From Parvivirga hydrogeniphila (GTDB lineage Bacteria > Actinomycetota > Coriobacteriia > Anaerosomatales > Anaerosomataceae), in the NCBI RefSeq assembly GCF_023371205.1, contig NZ_JAMCCO010000003.1:62001-126000 (forward strand): a stretch of 64,000 nucleotides of DNA, given 5' to 3'. Position 1 is the first letter of the stretch. Every line of letters starts with the position of its first letter. This document shows positions 43,428 to 52,447 of the stretch, one piece after another. The notes below the pieces were generated by a model. It saw only the letters and a program-made list of their open reading frames with translations, had not been told where the DNA came from and ran no database searches. Made by a program: the position numbers and the translations under genes.

Positions 43428-44852
43428 ATGGAGAAGTTCTTCAAGTTCAAGGAGCGAGGCACCGACCTCAAGACGGAGGTGCTTGCCGGCGTCGCCACGT
43501 TCATGACGATGGCGTACATCATCTTCGTGAACCCTGGCATCCTGTCTGCGGCCGGGGTCCCGTTCGCTGGCGCTGCGACCGCCACCGCGCTCGGCGCGGC
43601 GCTGATGTGCATCTGCATGGGAGTGTTCACGAACCGCCCGCTCGCCTTGGCCTCCGGCATGGGCCTGAACGCTGTCGTGACCTTCTCTGTCATCGGTTTC
43701 CAGCAGGCCAACGTGCCGTGGCAAGTCGGCATGGCCGTCATCTTCGTCGAGGGCCTCGTCATCCTCGCCCTGGTCCTCACGGGCCTTCGCGAGGCGGTCA
43801 TGGACGCCATCCCGATCGACTTGAAGCGCGCGATCGGCGTCGGCATCGGCCTGTTCATCACGACCATCGGCCTCAATGAGGGCGGCATCATCCAGCCGAA
43901 CTCGGCGACGCTGATCTCGCTCGGCGACTTCACGCAGAAGTACGTCTGGGTGACCCTCATCAGGCTTCTCGCCATCCTCATCTTCATGGCGCTGCGAATC
44001 AAAGGCGACATCCTGTGGGGCATCGTCACAGCGACCGTAGCGGCGCTCATCTTGGGCGTCACCTCGCTGCCGAAGGGCGGCGTCGTCGCGCCGCTGGACT
44101 TCAGCACGTTCTTCGCGCCGTTCCAGACGGTGGACGGTGGGACGATCGCGCTCGCCAAGGTCTTCACCCCGTCGCTCCTCCTCATGGTCTTCGCCATCAT
44201 GCTCACCGACTTCTTCGACACCATGGGAACCGTCATCTCCATCGGTGAGCAGGCAGGATTCGTGGACGAGAACGGCAAGGTCCCAGGGATCCGGAGCATC
44301 TTGACCGTCGACTCGATCGCCGCAAGCGTGGGCGGCCTGTTCGGCGCGAGCTCGATCACGACCTACATCGAGTCCGCGGCAGGCGTCGCGGAAGGCGGCC
44401 GCACCGGGCTCATGTCGATCGTGACCGGCGTCCTCTTCGCGCTTTCCGCGTTCTTCGCTCCTGTGATCGCCATGATCGGCGGCGGCTACGACGTGGGCAA
44501 CGCGGTGCACTTCGGGCAGCTCGCGGGCGCAGGGTTCACGGTTCCCGAGGGCTCGTACTACATGTATCCCATCACCGCAGGCGCGCTCATCGTCGTCGGC
44601 TTCCTCATGATGCGCACGGTGCGCGACATCCCATGGACCGACCTTGAAGAGGCGTTCCCGGCGTTTCTGACCATCGTCGGCATCCCGCTGACCTACAACA
44701 TCAGCTACGGCATCGGGCTTGGCTTCATCAGCTACGTGCTGCTCAAGGTGTTCCACGGCAAGGCTAAGCAGGTGCACCCGCTCATGTGGGTCGTCTCCGT
44801 GGCCTTCGCCATCACTTTCGTCCTGCCCGCGATCGAGAAGCTCATCGGTTAG
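43428..44852 (+). CDS. NCS2 family nucleobase permease (AzgA/PbuG-like)
   Basis: 474 residues with about a dozen membrane segments. The N-terminus EVLAGVATFMTMAYIIFVNP and the GMGLNAVVTFSV segment are typical of the AzgA/PbuG branch of NCS2, which imports adenine, guanine or hypoxanthine by proton symport; the later TDFFDTMGT motif is also characteristic. ATG 43428 has AGAAAGGA upstream. Nine bases separate it from a UraA-type permease. Purine salvage genes apt and hpt are encoded elsewhere in the window. Confidence 0.9.
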   Translation: MEKFFKFKERGTDLKTEVLAGVATFMTMAYIIFVNPGILSAAGVPFAGAATATALGAALMCICMGVFTNRPLALASGMGLNAVVTFSVIGFQQANVPWQVGMAVIFVEGLVILALVLTGLREAVMDAIPIDLKRAIGVGIGLFITTIGLNEGGIIQPNSATLISLGDFTQKYVWVTLIRLLAILIFMALRIKGDILWGIVTATVAALILGVTSLPKGGVVAPLDFSTFFAPFQTVDGGTIALAKVFTPSLLLMVFAIMLTDFFDTMGTVISIGEQAGFVDENGKVPGIRSILTVDSIAASVGGLFGASSITTYIESAAGVAEGGRTGLMSIVTGVLFALSAFFAPVIAMIGGGYDVGNAVHFGQLAGAGFTVPEGSYYMYPITAGALIVVGFLMMRTVRDIPWTDLEEAFPAFLTIVGIPLTYNISYGIGLGFISYVLLKVFHGKAKQVHPLMWVVSVAFAITFVLPAIEKLIG

Positions 44853-44861
44853 GAGAGCGCC

Positions 44862-46196
44862 GTGGCTGAGAAGACTCGCGTCATCCAGACCGACGAGAAG
44901 CTGCCGCTCGCGCAGGCGATACCGCTCTCGGTCCAGCACCTCATGGCCATGTTCGGCGCCACGGTGCTCGTCCCGTACCTCACGGGGCTGCACCCTGGGA
45001 TCGGCCTCATGACCTCGGGCATCGGCACCATCGTCTACCTCATCTGCGTTCGCAACAAGATTCCGAGCTACCTTGGCTCGAGCTTCGCCTTCATCGCACC
45101 ACTCATCGCTGTCGGCGGCGGGCCCGGCGGAAAGAACATCCCGGCTGCGCTCGGCGGCCTGGTCGCCGCTGGTGTCGTGTACATGGTCGTCGCTGGCATC
45201 ATCAAGTACTTTGGGACCGACTGGCTCAACAAGGTCCTGCCGCCGGCCGTTGTGGGCGCCGTCGTCATCGTCATCGGCCTCGGGCTTTCCGCAGTGGCCG
45301 TGAAGATGGCCATGTTCCCGGGAGCCGACCCCTCCAAGGGCGTCGACCTCAAAGGGCTCGCTGTCGCTGCGATCACGCTGTTCGCCGCCATCGCATTCTC
45401 GTCGTACCTCAAGGGCTTCGCGCGGACGATACCGGTGCTCTTGGGCATCATCGTCGGGTACGTGGTGTCGATCCCGCTCGGCATGGTCGACTTCAGCGGC
45501 GTCGCGCAGGCCAAGTGGATCGACTGGCCCTGGCAGTACTTCACGTATCCGAAGTTCGACCTCAACGCGATCCTCATCATCGCGCCTGTCGCGCTCGTCG
45601 TGGTCGTCGAGCACATCGGGCACCTGCTCGTCATCAACGAGATCACGGGCAAGGACTTCACGCCCATGCTGCCAGAGTCGCTGTTCGGCGACGGCCTCGC
45701 CACCGCGCTGTCTGGCGCCGTCGGCGGCACACCGTCTACGACCTATGCCGAGAACATCGGCGTCATGGCCGTCACGAAGGTCTACGCCACGCAGGTCTTC
45801 TGGTACGCGGGCGCGTTGGCCTTCATCATCGGCGGGTTCGTGCCCAAGATCTCGGCGCTCATCAGCTCGATCCCAACCAACGTCATGGGCGGCGTGTCGC
45901 TGCTCCTGTTCGGACTGATCGCATCGAGCGGTCTTCGCCTGCTCGTGGACTCGGGCATCGACTACAGCCACAGCCGCAACCTCATCCTGTCCAGCGTCGT
46001 GCTAGTGGTCGGCATCGGCATGGAGACGGGAGGTTTCACGATCCCGCTCGGGCGCTACACCGTCCCCGGAATGGCGCTTGCCACGCTCCTGGGCGTCGTC
46101 CTGAATCTGATCCTGCCGCCGGAGCCGGAGGGCGCAGCGATCGATGCGCCAGACTTCACCGCCGAAGTCCAGTCGGATGCGGCGCGCGAGGCATAA
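44862..46196 (+). CDS. Uracil/xanthine permease (UraA-like NCS2)
   Basis: 444 residues, polytopic membrane protein. SVQHLMAMFGATVLVPYLTG near residue 26 is the UraA signature and GGTPSTTYAENIGVMAVTK near residue 289 is the NCS2 substrate-site motif. A uracil rather than xanthine specificity is favoured by the UraA-type N-terminus. The GTG start has GAGAGC upstream. It is followed by a strong terminator. Confidence 0.9.
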   Translation: MAEKTRVIQTDEKLPLAQAIPLSVQHLMAMFGATVLVPYLTGLHPGIGLMTSGIGTIVYLICVRNKIPSYLGSSFAFIAPLIAVGGGPGGKNIPAALGGLVAAGVVYMVVAGIIKYFGTDWLNKVLPPAVVGAVVIVIGLGLSAVAVKMAMFPGADPSKGVDLKGLAVAAITLFAAIAFSSYLKGFARTIPVLLGIIVGYVVSIPLGMVDFSGVAQAKWIDWPWQYFTYPKFDLNAILIIAPVALVVVVEHIGHLLVINEITGKDFTPMLPESLFGDGLATALSGAVGGTPSTTYAENIGVMAVTKVYATQVFWYAGALAFIIGGFVPKISALISSIPTNVMGGVSLLLFGLIASSGLRLLVDSGIDYSHSRNLILSSVVLVVGIGMETGGFTIPLGRYTVPGMALATLLGVVLNLILPPEPEGAAIDAPDFTAEVQSDAAREA

Positions 46197-46205
46197 ACGT
46201 CCATG

Positions 46206-46247
46206 CGACGGAGTGCGGTCCGCGTCACAACGAGCCGCACTCCGTCG
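46206..46247 (+). terminator. Strong intergenic hairpin after the uracil permease
   Basis: A perfect 13-bp stem (46206-46218 with 46235-46247; core GACGGAGTGCGG / CCGCACTCCGTC) with a 16-base loop, followed by TCGTCTTCC. It begins nine bases after the permease stop and ends the + strand operon before the convergent - strand operon. Confidence 0.8.
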
Positions 46248-46364
46248 TCGTCTTCCGCGAGTCCATGGTCGAACGTGCTCGTGGCGCTCCGCGAGACCAT
46301 CGCTCCGGAAGAGACCGGCTCACGCGTTCCCGCCGCAAAGGCCATACTCCAGACGTGCTCGCTA

Positions 46365-46390
46365 TGTGTGATAATATATCTTATGTTAAG
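46365..46390. promoter_or_regulatory. AT-rich near-palindrome between convergent operons
   Basis: The stretch around ATAATATATCTTAT (46371-46384) is a 12-of-14 palindrome in a GC-rich context. It contains TGT-GATAAT (46367-46375, + strand extended -10-like) and TATATT on the other strand. No gene starts within reach on either strand, so it may drive an unrecognised RNA or be a protein-binding site. Confidence 0.35.
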
Positions 46391-46438
46391 TGCGTCTCAG
46401 AACCGCCCTGTCGACCTGCTGCGCCTCGTGCTGCTGGC

Positions 46439-46756
46439 TTACTCCCCCTCGAACGCCGTGTCGATGTAGGTTTCCTCGAACTCGGCGGTCGTCATCTCGT
46501 CGAGGTCGGCCTGGGTCTCGTTCAGCCAGGCAAGGGCCTCGTCGTAGTCGTCGAAGGAAGCGAGGACGGCCACACGCTCCTCGTCGTCCAGGCGGACGGC
46601 CTCGACGCGATACTCTGCTACTTCTTCCGGGAGATCGATGCGCGGTCGGCGCCAGAGGATGTCGTCGCGCCACTCGAAGTCAAGGTCCCCTTGCGCGTCG
46701 AGCCGGATCAGCCGCAGGCGGTAGAAATCTCTCGCTTCGCCGAACACTCGTGCCAT
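46439..46756 (-). CDS. Small acidic protein of unknown function
   Basis: 105 residues, strongly acidic in its second half (LDEMTTAEFEETYIDTAFEGE near the end). No known motif. The start ATG at 46756 has GAGAGG upstream; in-frame starts further out overlap the SH3 gene. It begins MARVFGEARDFYRLRLIRLD and contains FEWRDDILWRRPRIDLPEEV, possibly an alpha/beta fold. It is the last gene of the iorA-liv-paaK operon, 11 bases after the SH3 gene. Function unknown. Confidence 0.65.
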   Translation of the reverse strand: MARVFGEARDFYRLRLIRLDAQGDLDFEWRDDILWRRPRIDLPEEVAEYRVEAVRLDDEERVAVLASFDDYDEALAWLNETQADLDEMTTAEFEETYIDTAFEGE

Positions 46757-46767
46757 CTTCTGGCCTC

Positions 46768-47220
46768 TCACTTCTCCAGCCGCGTGTAGCTGCCGCCGGC
46801 AGCCACCCATCCCTCAGACCCGTCCATGTCGCGGACGTGGTACCAACCGGTCCCCTCTTCAAGAAGCAGCAGCCGCTGGCCTGCCTTCAGCCGCTTGACC
46901 ACGGCGGCCGCCGTGCTCGGCCGCTCGCGGAGCTTGAGCCCGTCGACGAGAACGACCACGCCGGAACCGGCCGCCGCACCCCCCTCCCCCTCCGTCTGCT
47001 GGGTGGGGCTTCCAGTCGACGGCTCGCTGGTCTCCGTGGCGGCGCCAGACGGCGTCTGCGTTGCCTCGCGTGAGCCTCCCCGAGAACGAGAGACCGCATC
47101 CTGGTACGAGGCGAACGCCGCTGCGACGACCCACAGCACGACGACGAGCGCACCGACGGCCGCGATCACGCGCACCGCTCTCGGCACCTCGCGCCCCTCG
47201 ATGCGCCCGAACTCGTCCAT
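46768..47220 (-). CDS. Membrane-anchored bacterial SH3-domain protein
   Basis: 150 residues. One membrane segment (about 17-38, VIAAVGALVVVLWVVAAAFA) is followed by a Ser/Thr/Gly/Pro-rich linker and a C-terminal SH3b domain (about 88-150: GLKLRERPSTAAAVVKRLKAG, named here in part, and WYHVRDMDGSEGWV). SH3b domains often bind peptidoglycan. No catalytic domain. The ATG at 47220 follows the preceding gene by 17 bases. Its place in an amino-acid catabolic operon is unexplained. Confidence 0.75.
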   Translation of the reverse strand: MDEFGRIEGREVPRAVRVIAAVGALVVVLWVVAAAFASYQDAVSRSRGGSREATQTPSGAATETSEPSTGSPTQQTEGEGGAAAGSGVVVLVDGLKLRERPSTAAAVVKRLKAGQRLLLLEEGTGWYHVRDMDGSEGWVAAGGSYTRLEK

Positions 47221-47237
47221 CGCGCCCCCTCATGACC

Positions 47238-47780
47238 TCAGATGTACAGCCCCCCGCCGTACACCACATCGTCTTCCAGCCGATACTTCGCCTTCATCTC
47301 CGCAAGCAGGGCGTCGGCCGCATCGAGGTAGCTCCGGATGGCAGGAATGTCGACGGCGGTGAGCGCATCGAGCGTCTCTGGCCCCTCTGGTTTCGCGATC
47401 GCCTCGGCTTGCTCCATGATGAGCTCGGCGGCATCGCTCAGGTCGTCCGCGATGGGGACGAGCTCCTTGGGAAGCGGCATCGTCGCGAGCTCCAGCGCGT
47501 CCACGCGCATCCGCGACGCGACCTCGCGCAGCGTCTTCCGGTCCTCGTGGGCGTCGTCGAGCGCGAACGCGATCAGGTCGCCGTCGCTCGCGTCCGCCAG
47601 GTGCTTGACGACCGCGGCAAACGACTCCAGACCCGCACGCACGCCTTCTCGACGGCCGACGAGCGTGATGAGGTGGCGCTTGACCGTACGCCGCCACAGG
47701 AGCACCGCCCCGATGGCGGCGCCTGCGATGAGGGCCGCTCCGAGCACTGCCCCAAGAACGATGATGAGGGTGCGGTCCAC
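47238..47780 (-). CDS. Membrane-anchored helical protein of unknown function
   Basis: 180 residues with a GTG start. The N-terminus is a membrane segment (about 5-29, IIVLGAVLGAALIAGAAIGAV) followed by an RRTVKR stop-transfer and a mostly helical, Asp/Glu/Ala-rich domain. No catalytic motif is seen. The start is one base after the paaK stop, so the two are surely co-transcribed. I do not recognise the family. Confidence 0.65.
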   Translation of the reverse strand: MDRTLIIVLGAVLGAALIAGAAIGAVLLWRRTVKRHLITLVGRREGVRAGLESFAAVVKHLADASDGDLIAFALDDAHEDRKTLREVASRMRVDALELATMPLPKELVPIADDLSDAAELIMEQAEAIAKPEGPETLDALTAVDIPAIRSYLDAADALLAEMKAKYRLEDDVVYGGGLYI

Positions 47781-47781
47781 G

Positions 47782-49086
47782 TCACTCCGCTCGACGGTTG
47801 TCGATGACCCTTCTGGCCTTGCCTGCCGTCCGCTCTATTGTACCTGGCTCGACGAGCGTCACCTTGGCGTGAAGGCCGACGACAGAGTATATCTTCTCAG
47901 CGACACGACGTGTGAAACCGACGAGGTCCGCCATCGCGTCGGAGAAGATGGCCTCCGCCACTTCGATGCGCACCTCCAGATCGTCCATCGGCCCGTCACG
48001 GTTCACCACGATGAGGTAGTGCGGCTCGACGCCCTCGATCTGCATGAGCGCGTCTTCGATCTGCGAGGGGAACACGTTCACGCCCCGGATGATGAGCATG
48101 TCGTCCGTGCGCGCCCGCACCTTCCGCATGCGCGCCGACGTCCGTCCGCACACGCACGGGCTCGTGTCGATCGTCGTGAGGTCGTGCGTCCGGTAGCGGA
48201 GCACCGGGAACGCCTCTTTCGTGAGCGTCGTGATGACGAGCTCGCCCTCCTCCCCTTCGTCGAGCGGCTCGCCCGTCTCAGGGTCGACGATCTCGAACAA
48301 GAAGTGGTCCTCCGCCATGTGGAGCCCGCACTGGTGCTCGCACTCGCCTGAGACCCCCGGACCCATCACTTCCGACAGGCCGTAGTTGTCAGTGGCAAGG
48401 ATTCCCAGCCGGCGCTCGATCTCCTCGCGCATGCCCTCACCGGACGGCTCCCCGCCGAACAGACCCACCCGGAGCGGGAGCGATTTGATGTCGACGCCGG
48501 TCTGCTCCGCGACTTCCGCGATGTACAGCGCATAGCTCGGCGTGCACACGAGCGCCGTCGTTCCGAAGTCCTGCATCATCATGAGGTGCCGCTCGGTGTT
48601 GCCCGCGCCGGCCGGGAAGATCGTCGCCCCGATGCGCTCGATGCCGTAGTGCATGCCCCACCCGCCGGTGAACATGCTGTACAGGAACGCCATCTGCACG
48701 CGGTCCTTCGCGGTGACGCCAGCAGCGGACGCGATGCGTGCGGTGAGCTCCGTCCAGGTGTTCAGGTCGCCCCGCGTGTACCCCACGACGATCGGCTTGC
48801 CCGTCGTGCCGGACGACGAGTGCACCCTCACCACCTCGTCCAACGGCACGGCGAACATACCGAACGGATAGGTGTCGCGCAGGGCCGTCTTGTCCGTGAA
48901 CGGCAGCAGCCGGACGTCGTCCAGCGAGCGGACGTCTTTAGGATGCACGCCTCGCGCTTCGAGCTGCTCCCGGTAGTACGGCACGCGGTCGTACACCCAC
49001 GCGACGGTCGCCTGCAGCCGCCTGAGCTGCAGCGCCCTCAGCTCCTCGCGGGACATGCACTCGTACTCAGGGTTCCATATCGGCAT
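47782..49086 (-). CDS. paaK: Phenylacetate-CoA ligase family enzyme
   Basis: 434 residues, an ANL-superfamily adenylate-forming enzyme. Seen: [17 protein letters not shown] (about 89-105, ATP-binding loop), [23 protein letters not shown] and the C-terminal [15 protein letters not shown] hinge region. It activates phenylacetate or related arylacetates to CoA thioesters. The start ATG at 49086 has AGGAAGGAG; an upstream in-frame ATG lies within livF. Next to iorAB it probably acts on arylacetates from aromatic amino acids. True substrate unproven. Confidence 0.9.
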   Translation of the reverse strand: MPIWNPEYECMSREELRALQLRRLQATVAWVYDRVPYYREQLEARGVHPKDVRSLDDVRLLPFTDKTALRDTYPFGMFAVPLDEVVRVHSSSGTTGKPIVVGYTRGDLNTWTELTARIASAAGVTAKDRVQMAFLYSMFTGGWGMHYGIERIGATIFPAGAGNTERHLMMMQDFGTTALVCTPSYALYIAEVAEQTGVDIKSLPLRVGLFGGEPSGEGMREEIERRLGILATDNYGLSEVMGPGVSGECEHQCGLHMAEDHFLFEIVDPETGEPLDEGEEGELVITTLTKEAFPVLRYRTHDLTTIDTSPCVCGRTSARMRKVRARTDDMLIIRGVNVFPSQIEDALMQIEGVEPHYLIVVNRDGPMDDLEVRIEVAEAIFSDAMADLVGFTRRVAEKIYSVVGLHAKVTLVEPGTIERTAGKARRVIDNRRAE

Positions 49087-49810
49087 CGGGCGGCTCCTTC
49101 CTGTGCCACGACCCAAGATACGCCAATCGCACCTCATCGTTGCGACGGAGGTCCGACGCGAGTCCTTTGAGGACCACGCGTCCGTTGCGCATCACGTAGC
49201 CTCGGTTCGCGTGCTTCAGCGCGAGGTTCGCATCTTGCTCAACGAGAAGCACCCCGAGCCCGTCAGACACGAGATCGTCGAGAACGTCGAAGATCTGCGC
49301 CACCACGCGCGGCGCGAGCCCCAACGAGGGCTCGTCGAGCAGTATCACGCGCGGGCGGGACATCAGCGCCCGGCCGATGGCAAGCATCTGCTGCTCTCCG
49401 CCGGAAAGCGTCGCCGCCCGCTGCGAGAGGCGATCGGCCAGGACCGGGAAGAGCGTCAAGACCCGCTCCCTCGTTGCCGCGTCGCTTCCCGTCGCGTACG
49501 CGCCGAGAGCGAGGTTCTCCTCGACGGTGAGGTCCCCGAAGAGCATCCGCCCCTCAGGTACGAGCGCAAGCCCGCGCCGCACGAGCCGTTCCGGAGGAAG
49601 CGCCGTCACGTCGTCACCGGCGAGCCGCACCGCTCCCGCAGACGGCCGCAGAATGCCTGCGATCGCCTTGAGCAGCGTCGACTTGCCGGCGCCGTTCGAG
49701 CCCAGCAACGCCACCACCTCGCCGCTTTTCACCGACAGGGACGCCTCCCGTACGACGTCGATCCGCCCGTAGCCCGCACGAACGCCGAGCACCTCCAAGA
49801 GCTCAGGCAT
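49067..49810 (-). CDS. livF: Branched-chain amino acid ABC transporter, ATP-binding protein LivF
   Basis: 247 residues. Walker [10 protein letters not shown] (about 37-45), Q-loop region, [15 protein letters not shown] signature and Walker [14 protein letters not shown] are present. The [21 protein letters not shown] segment (key part VPEGR) marks the LivF type. Its stop region overlaps the start of paaK by 20 bases, and its start overlaps the livG stop. It powers uptake together with LivG, LivH, LivM and LivK. Confidence 0.94.
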   Translation of the reverse strand: MPELLEVLGVRAGYGRIDVVREASLSVKSGEVVALLGSNGAGKSTLLKAIAGILRPSAGAVRLAGDDVTALPPERLVRRGLALVPEGRMLFGDLTVEENLALGAYATGSDAATRERVLTLFPVLADRLSQRAATLSGGEQQMLAIGRALMSRPRVILLDEPSLGLAPRVVAQIFDVLDDLVSDGLGVLLVEQDANLALKHANRGYVMRNGRVVLKGLASDLRRNDEVRLAYLGSWHRKEPPDADMEP

Positions 49811-50573
49811 GCTCAGCCACCTCGCCCAGGTACGCCTCGAGGACTGCCGGGTCCTTCTGGATGAGCAACGGCGGGCCTTCAGCGATCTTGCGCCCTTGAT
49901 CGATGACGACGATCTCGTCGGAGACCTCCATGACGAGCCCCATGTCGTGCTCGACGACGAGCAGCGTCACGCCCGTGTCCTTGATGCGCAGCAGGGCTTG
50001 CGCGAGCTCCTCGGTCTCTCGACCGTCGAGTCCGGCCGCCGGTTCGTCCAGCAGAAGCAGCTGCGGACGGGTGGCGAGCGCCCGCGCAACCTCGACGAGC
50101 CGTCGGATGCCGTGCGGCAGGTCCCCAGCTCGCACGTGCCGGTGCTGCTCGATCCCCACGAGCCGCATGACGTGCGCCGCCCGTTCGCGCGCTTCTGTCT
50201 CCTCGGCGCGCACACGCGGCAGGCCCAGAGCCGATGCGAGCACAGACGCGCGCAGGTGAAGATGCATGCCGACGAGCACGTTGTCCTCGACGGTCATGGT
50301 GTCGAACAGGCGGCTCTCCTGGAACGTCCGAGCCACTCCCCTGCCCACGACCTCGTGCGGCGCGCGGCCGATGAGGTCCTCTCCGTCGAACACGGCGCTT
50401 CCAGCATCTGGGCGGTCGAAGCCGGTGAGCAGATTGAACACCGTGCTCTTGCCTGCACCGTTCGGGCCGATGAGCGCTTTGATCGTCTGCTGGTGCACGT
50501 CGAAGCTCACGTCGTCGACGGCGTGCACGCCGCCGAACCGCTTGTCCAGCCCTCTGACCGCAAGCAGGCTCAC
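49803..50573 (-). CDS. livG: Branched-chain amino acid ABC transporter, ATP-binding protein LivG
   Basis: 256 residues with a GTG start. Walker A GPNGAGKST (about 36-44), VARTFQESRLFDTMTV and the signature-like DLPHGIRRLVEVARAL precede Walker B LLLLDEPAAGLD. The signature motif reads LPHGIRR instead of LSGG/LSYG-Q; this class is known to vary there. It overlaps both livM and livF, so translation is coupled. Confidence 0.94.
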   Translation of the reverse strand: MSLLAVRGLDKRFGGVHAVDDVSFDVHQQTIKALIGPNGAGKSTVFNLLTGFDRPDAGSAVFDGEDLIGRAPHEVVGRGVARTFQESRLFDTMTVEDNVLVGMHLHLRASVLASALGLPRVRAEETEARERAAHVMRLVGIEQHRHVRAGDLPHGIRRLVEVARALATRPQLLLLDEPAAGLDGRETEELAQALLRIKDTGVTLLVVEHDMGLVMEVSDEIVVIDQGRKIAEGPPLLIQKDPAVLEAYLGEVAEHA

Positions 50574-51553
50574 CGGACATCACCCGCGTCCGTCGTCGTG
50601 CCGCTCGGTCGCGTGAGTCCACCTCTGCGGGACTTAACGATGAGCACGACGACCACGGTGAGGCCGACCAGGTCCGGCACCCAGTCTTGGATGGTCTCCG
50701 CGGCGACGCGCGACACGCCAGGAACGAGCGCGCCTGCATACGGCAGCAGCGTGAAGACCGCCATCGCCGCGAGCGGCCCAGCGAGCGATTCGCGCCCACC
50801 GAGCACGACCGACGCCATCAGCAGGATCGAGAGGTCCAGGCCGAAGGTGGACGGAGAGATGAATCCGACGGTGTGCGCATAGAGCGCTCCCGCGAGTCCC
50901 GCGAGCGCCGCAGAGAGCGCGAACGTCTGCACCTTCACCGCCGCGACGTTCACGCCAGACGCCGCGGCGCCGGGCTCGGTGGCGTGGAGCGCCCGCATCG
51001 CTCGACCTGGCTTGCGCCGCACGACGTTCGCCGCAGCAGCGATGACAAGAAGCGCCACGCCCCACACGAGCAGGTACAGGGTCGCGGGAGTCCGCAGCTC
51101 CAGCGCACCGAGCGACGGGAACGGGACGTTGCCCATCCCGTCGATGCCGCCAGTCACTGCTTTGGCCTCTATGAAGACGACGCTCATGATCTCGTTGAAG
51201 CCGAGCGTCGCCATCGCAAGGTAGTGCCCTTTGAGGCGCAGGCTCGGCATGGCCACGGCCCACCCCGCTAGAGCGGCCACAGCGACCGCGCCAGCGAGCG
51301 ACGCTGGCCACGGCATCCGAAGCGTCCCTGCGAGGTACGCCGAGGCGTACGCGCCGATACCGAAGAACGCCGCATGTCCGAGCGAGACCTGCCCTGCGAA
51401 CCCGAAGAGCAGCGCCAGGCCGACCACGATGATCGAGTTCACTCCCACGAACGTGAGCACTTTCAGCACGTACCGGTCGCTGACGACGAGCGGGACCGCG
51501 AGCAGCGCCGCCGCTCCGAGCGCCACGAGCGCCTGGCGATACCGCGCCTTCAC
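50570..51553 (-). CDS. livM: Branched-chain amino acid ABC transporter permease LivM
   Basis: 327 residues, about nine or ten membrane segments. The LLFGFAGQVSLGHAAFFGIGAY segment (key: GQVSLGHAAF, about 53-62) and LKGHYLAMATLGFNEI are typical of LivM. The GTG start overlaps livH's stop; the stop overlaps livG's start. It forms the membrane channel with LivH. Confidence 0.94.
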   Translation of the reverse strand: MKARYRQALVALGAAALLAVPLVVSDRYVLKVLTFVGVNSIIVVGLALLFGFAGQVSLGHAAFFGIGAYASAYLAGTLRMPWPASLAGAVAVAALAGWAVAMPSLRLKGHYLAMATLGFNEIMSVVFIEAKAVTGGIDGMGNVPFPSLGALELRTPATLYLLVWGVALLVIAAAANVVRRKPGRAMRALHATEPGAAASGVNVAAVKVQTFALSAALAGLAGALYAHTVGFISPSTFGLDLSILLMASVVLGGRESLAGPLAAMAVFTLLPYAGALVPGVSRVAAETIQDWVPDLVGLTVVVVLIVKSRRGGLTRPSGTTTDAGDVR

Positions 51554-52428
51554 AGCTTCTCCCCGAGGTGCCGTCCGACGATGCCTTGCGGCCGCAATAC
51601 GAGCACGGCGAGCAGCACGACCAGCGCGACCGCGTCTTTGTACGTGCCGGAGACGAACGCGACAGCGCCGCTCTCGAGAAGGCCGAGCGCGAATCCGCCG
51701 ACGATCGCGCCCACCGGGTCACCGAGACCGCCGAGCAGTGCGGCTGCGAAGCCCTTGAGTCCCATGCGCGCTCCGACGTCGTAGGCCGTCTGCGTCACCG
51801 GGGCCACCGCTGCCCCCGCGAGCGCGCCGAGCGCCCCCGCGAGCCCGAACGCGAGCATCACGACGCGCGCAGTGTCGATGCCCACGATGCGCGCAGCATC
51901 GTGGCTGATCGAGCACGCGCGCATCGCGAGCCCGACTTTGGTGAAGCGGTACACGGCCGTCAACGCGGCCGCCGCAGCGACCGCGAGGCCGATGACCCAC
52001 AGCGCTTGCGGATCGATGAGAGCGCCTGCCACCCGCAACGGCTGGCCGGCAGTGAACGGCGGCACCGCTCGCTCGTCCGGTCCGAACAGGTGCCTCGCAC
52101 CGGACTTGATGAGCATGGAGCAGCCGATCGTGATGATGACGAGCGCGAGCCCTCCTGCCGAGCGAGCTGGCCTCAGCGCCAGGCGCTCCACGAGGCAGCC
52201 GATCGCCGCGGTCATCGCGACCGCCCCGATAACGCAGGCGCCGAGCGGCACGCCTGCCGCGACACCGGCCGCGACGAGCATGCCGCCCAGCATGAAGAAC
52301 TCCCCTTGCGCGAAGTTGATGATGCCGGTCGACGCGAACACCAGCGTGAAACCGAGCGCCATCAGCGCGTATATCGCTCCGTTCTGCAGTCCGGACGCGA
52401 CGAATTGCAGGGCGTCTGCGCCGCTCAT
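51550..52428 (-). CDS. livH: Branched-chain amino acid ABC transporter permease LivH
   Basis: 292 residues, polytopic. GLQNGAIYALMALGFTLVF and INFAQGEFFMLGG (about 36-48) are the LivH signatures; GARMGLKGFAAALLGGLGDPVGA lies near the C-terminus (key: LGGLGDPVGA). I prefer ATG 52428, with GGAAGG at suitable distance; the in-frame GTG at 52434 is too close to that site. It is 19 bases from livK. Confidence 0.94.
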   Translation of the reverse strand: MSGADALQFVASGLQNGAIYALMALGFTLVFASTGIINFAQGEFFMLGGMLVAAGVAAGVPLGACVIGAVAMTAAIGCLVERLALRPARSAGGLALVIITIGCSMLIKSGARHLFGPDERAVPPFTAGQPLRVAGALIDPQALWVIGLAVAAAAALTAVYRFTKVGLAMRACSISHDAARIVGIDTARVVMLAFGLAGALGALAGAAVAPVTQTAYDVGARMGLKGFAAALLGGLGDPVGAIVGGFALGLLESGAVAFVSGTYKDAVALVVLLAVLVLRPQGIVGRHLGEKL

Positions 52429-52447
52429 CAGCACCTTCCGCCGCAGC

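Noticed and set aside
43395-45971. Open frame of 858 codons on the - strand opposite the two permeases
   Set aside because: Low-complexity Asp/Arg/His/Glu sequence, the antisense shadow of hydrophobic codons in membrane proteins.
46203-46469. Possible 88-codon + strand gene after the uracil permease
   Set aside because: It runs through the terminator hairpin and the AT-rich element, has no ribosome binding site and no motif.
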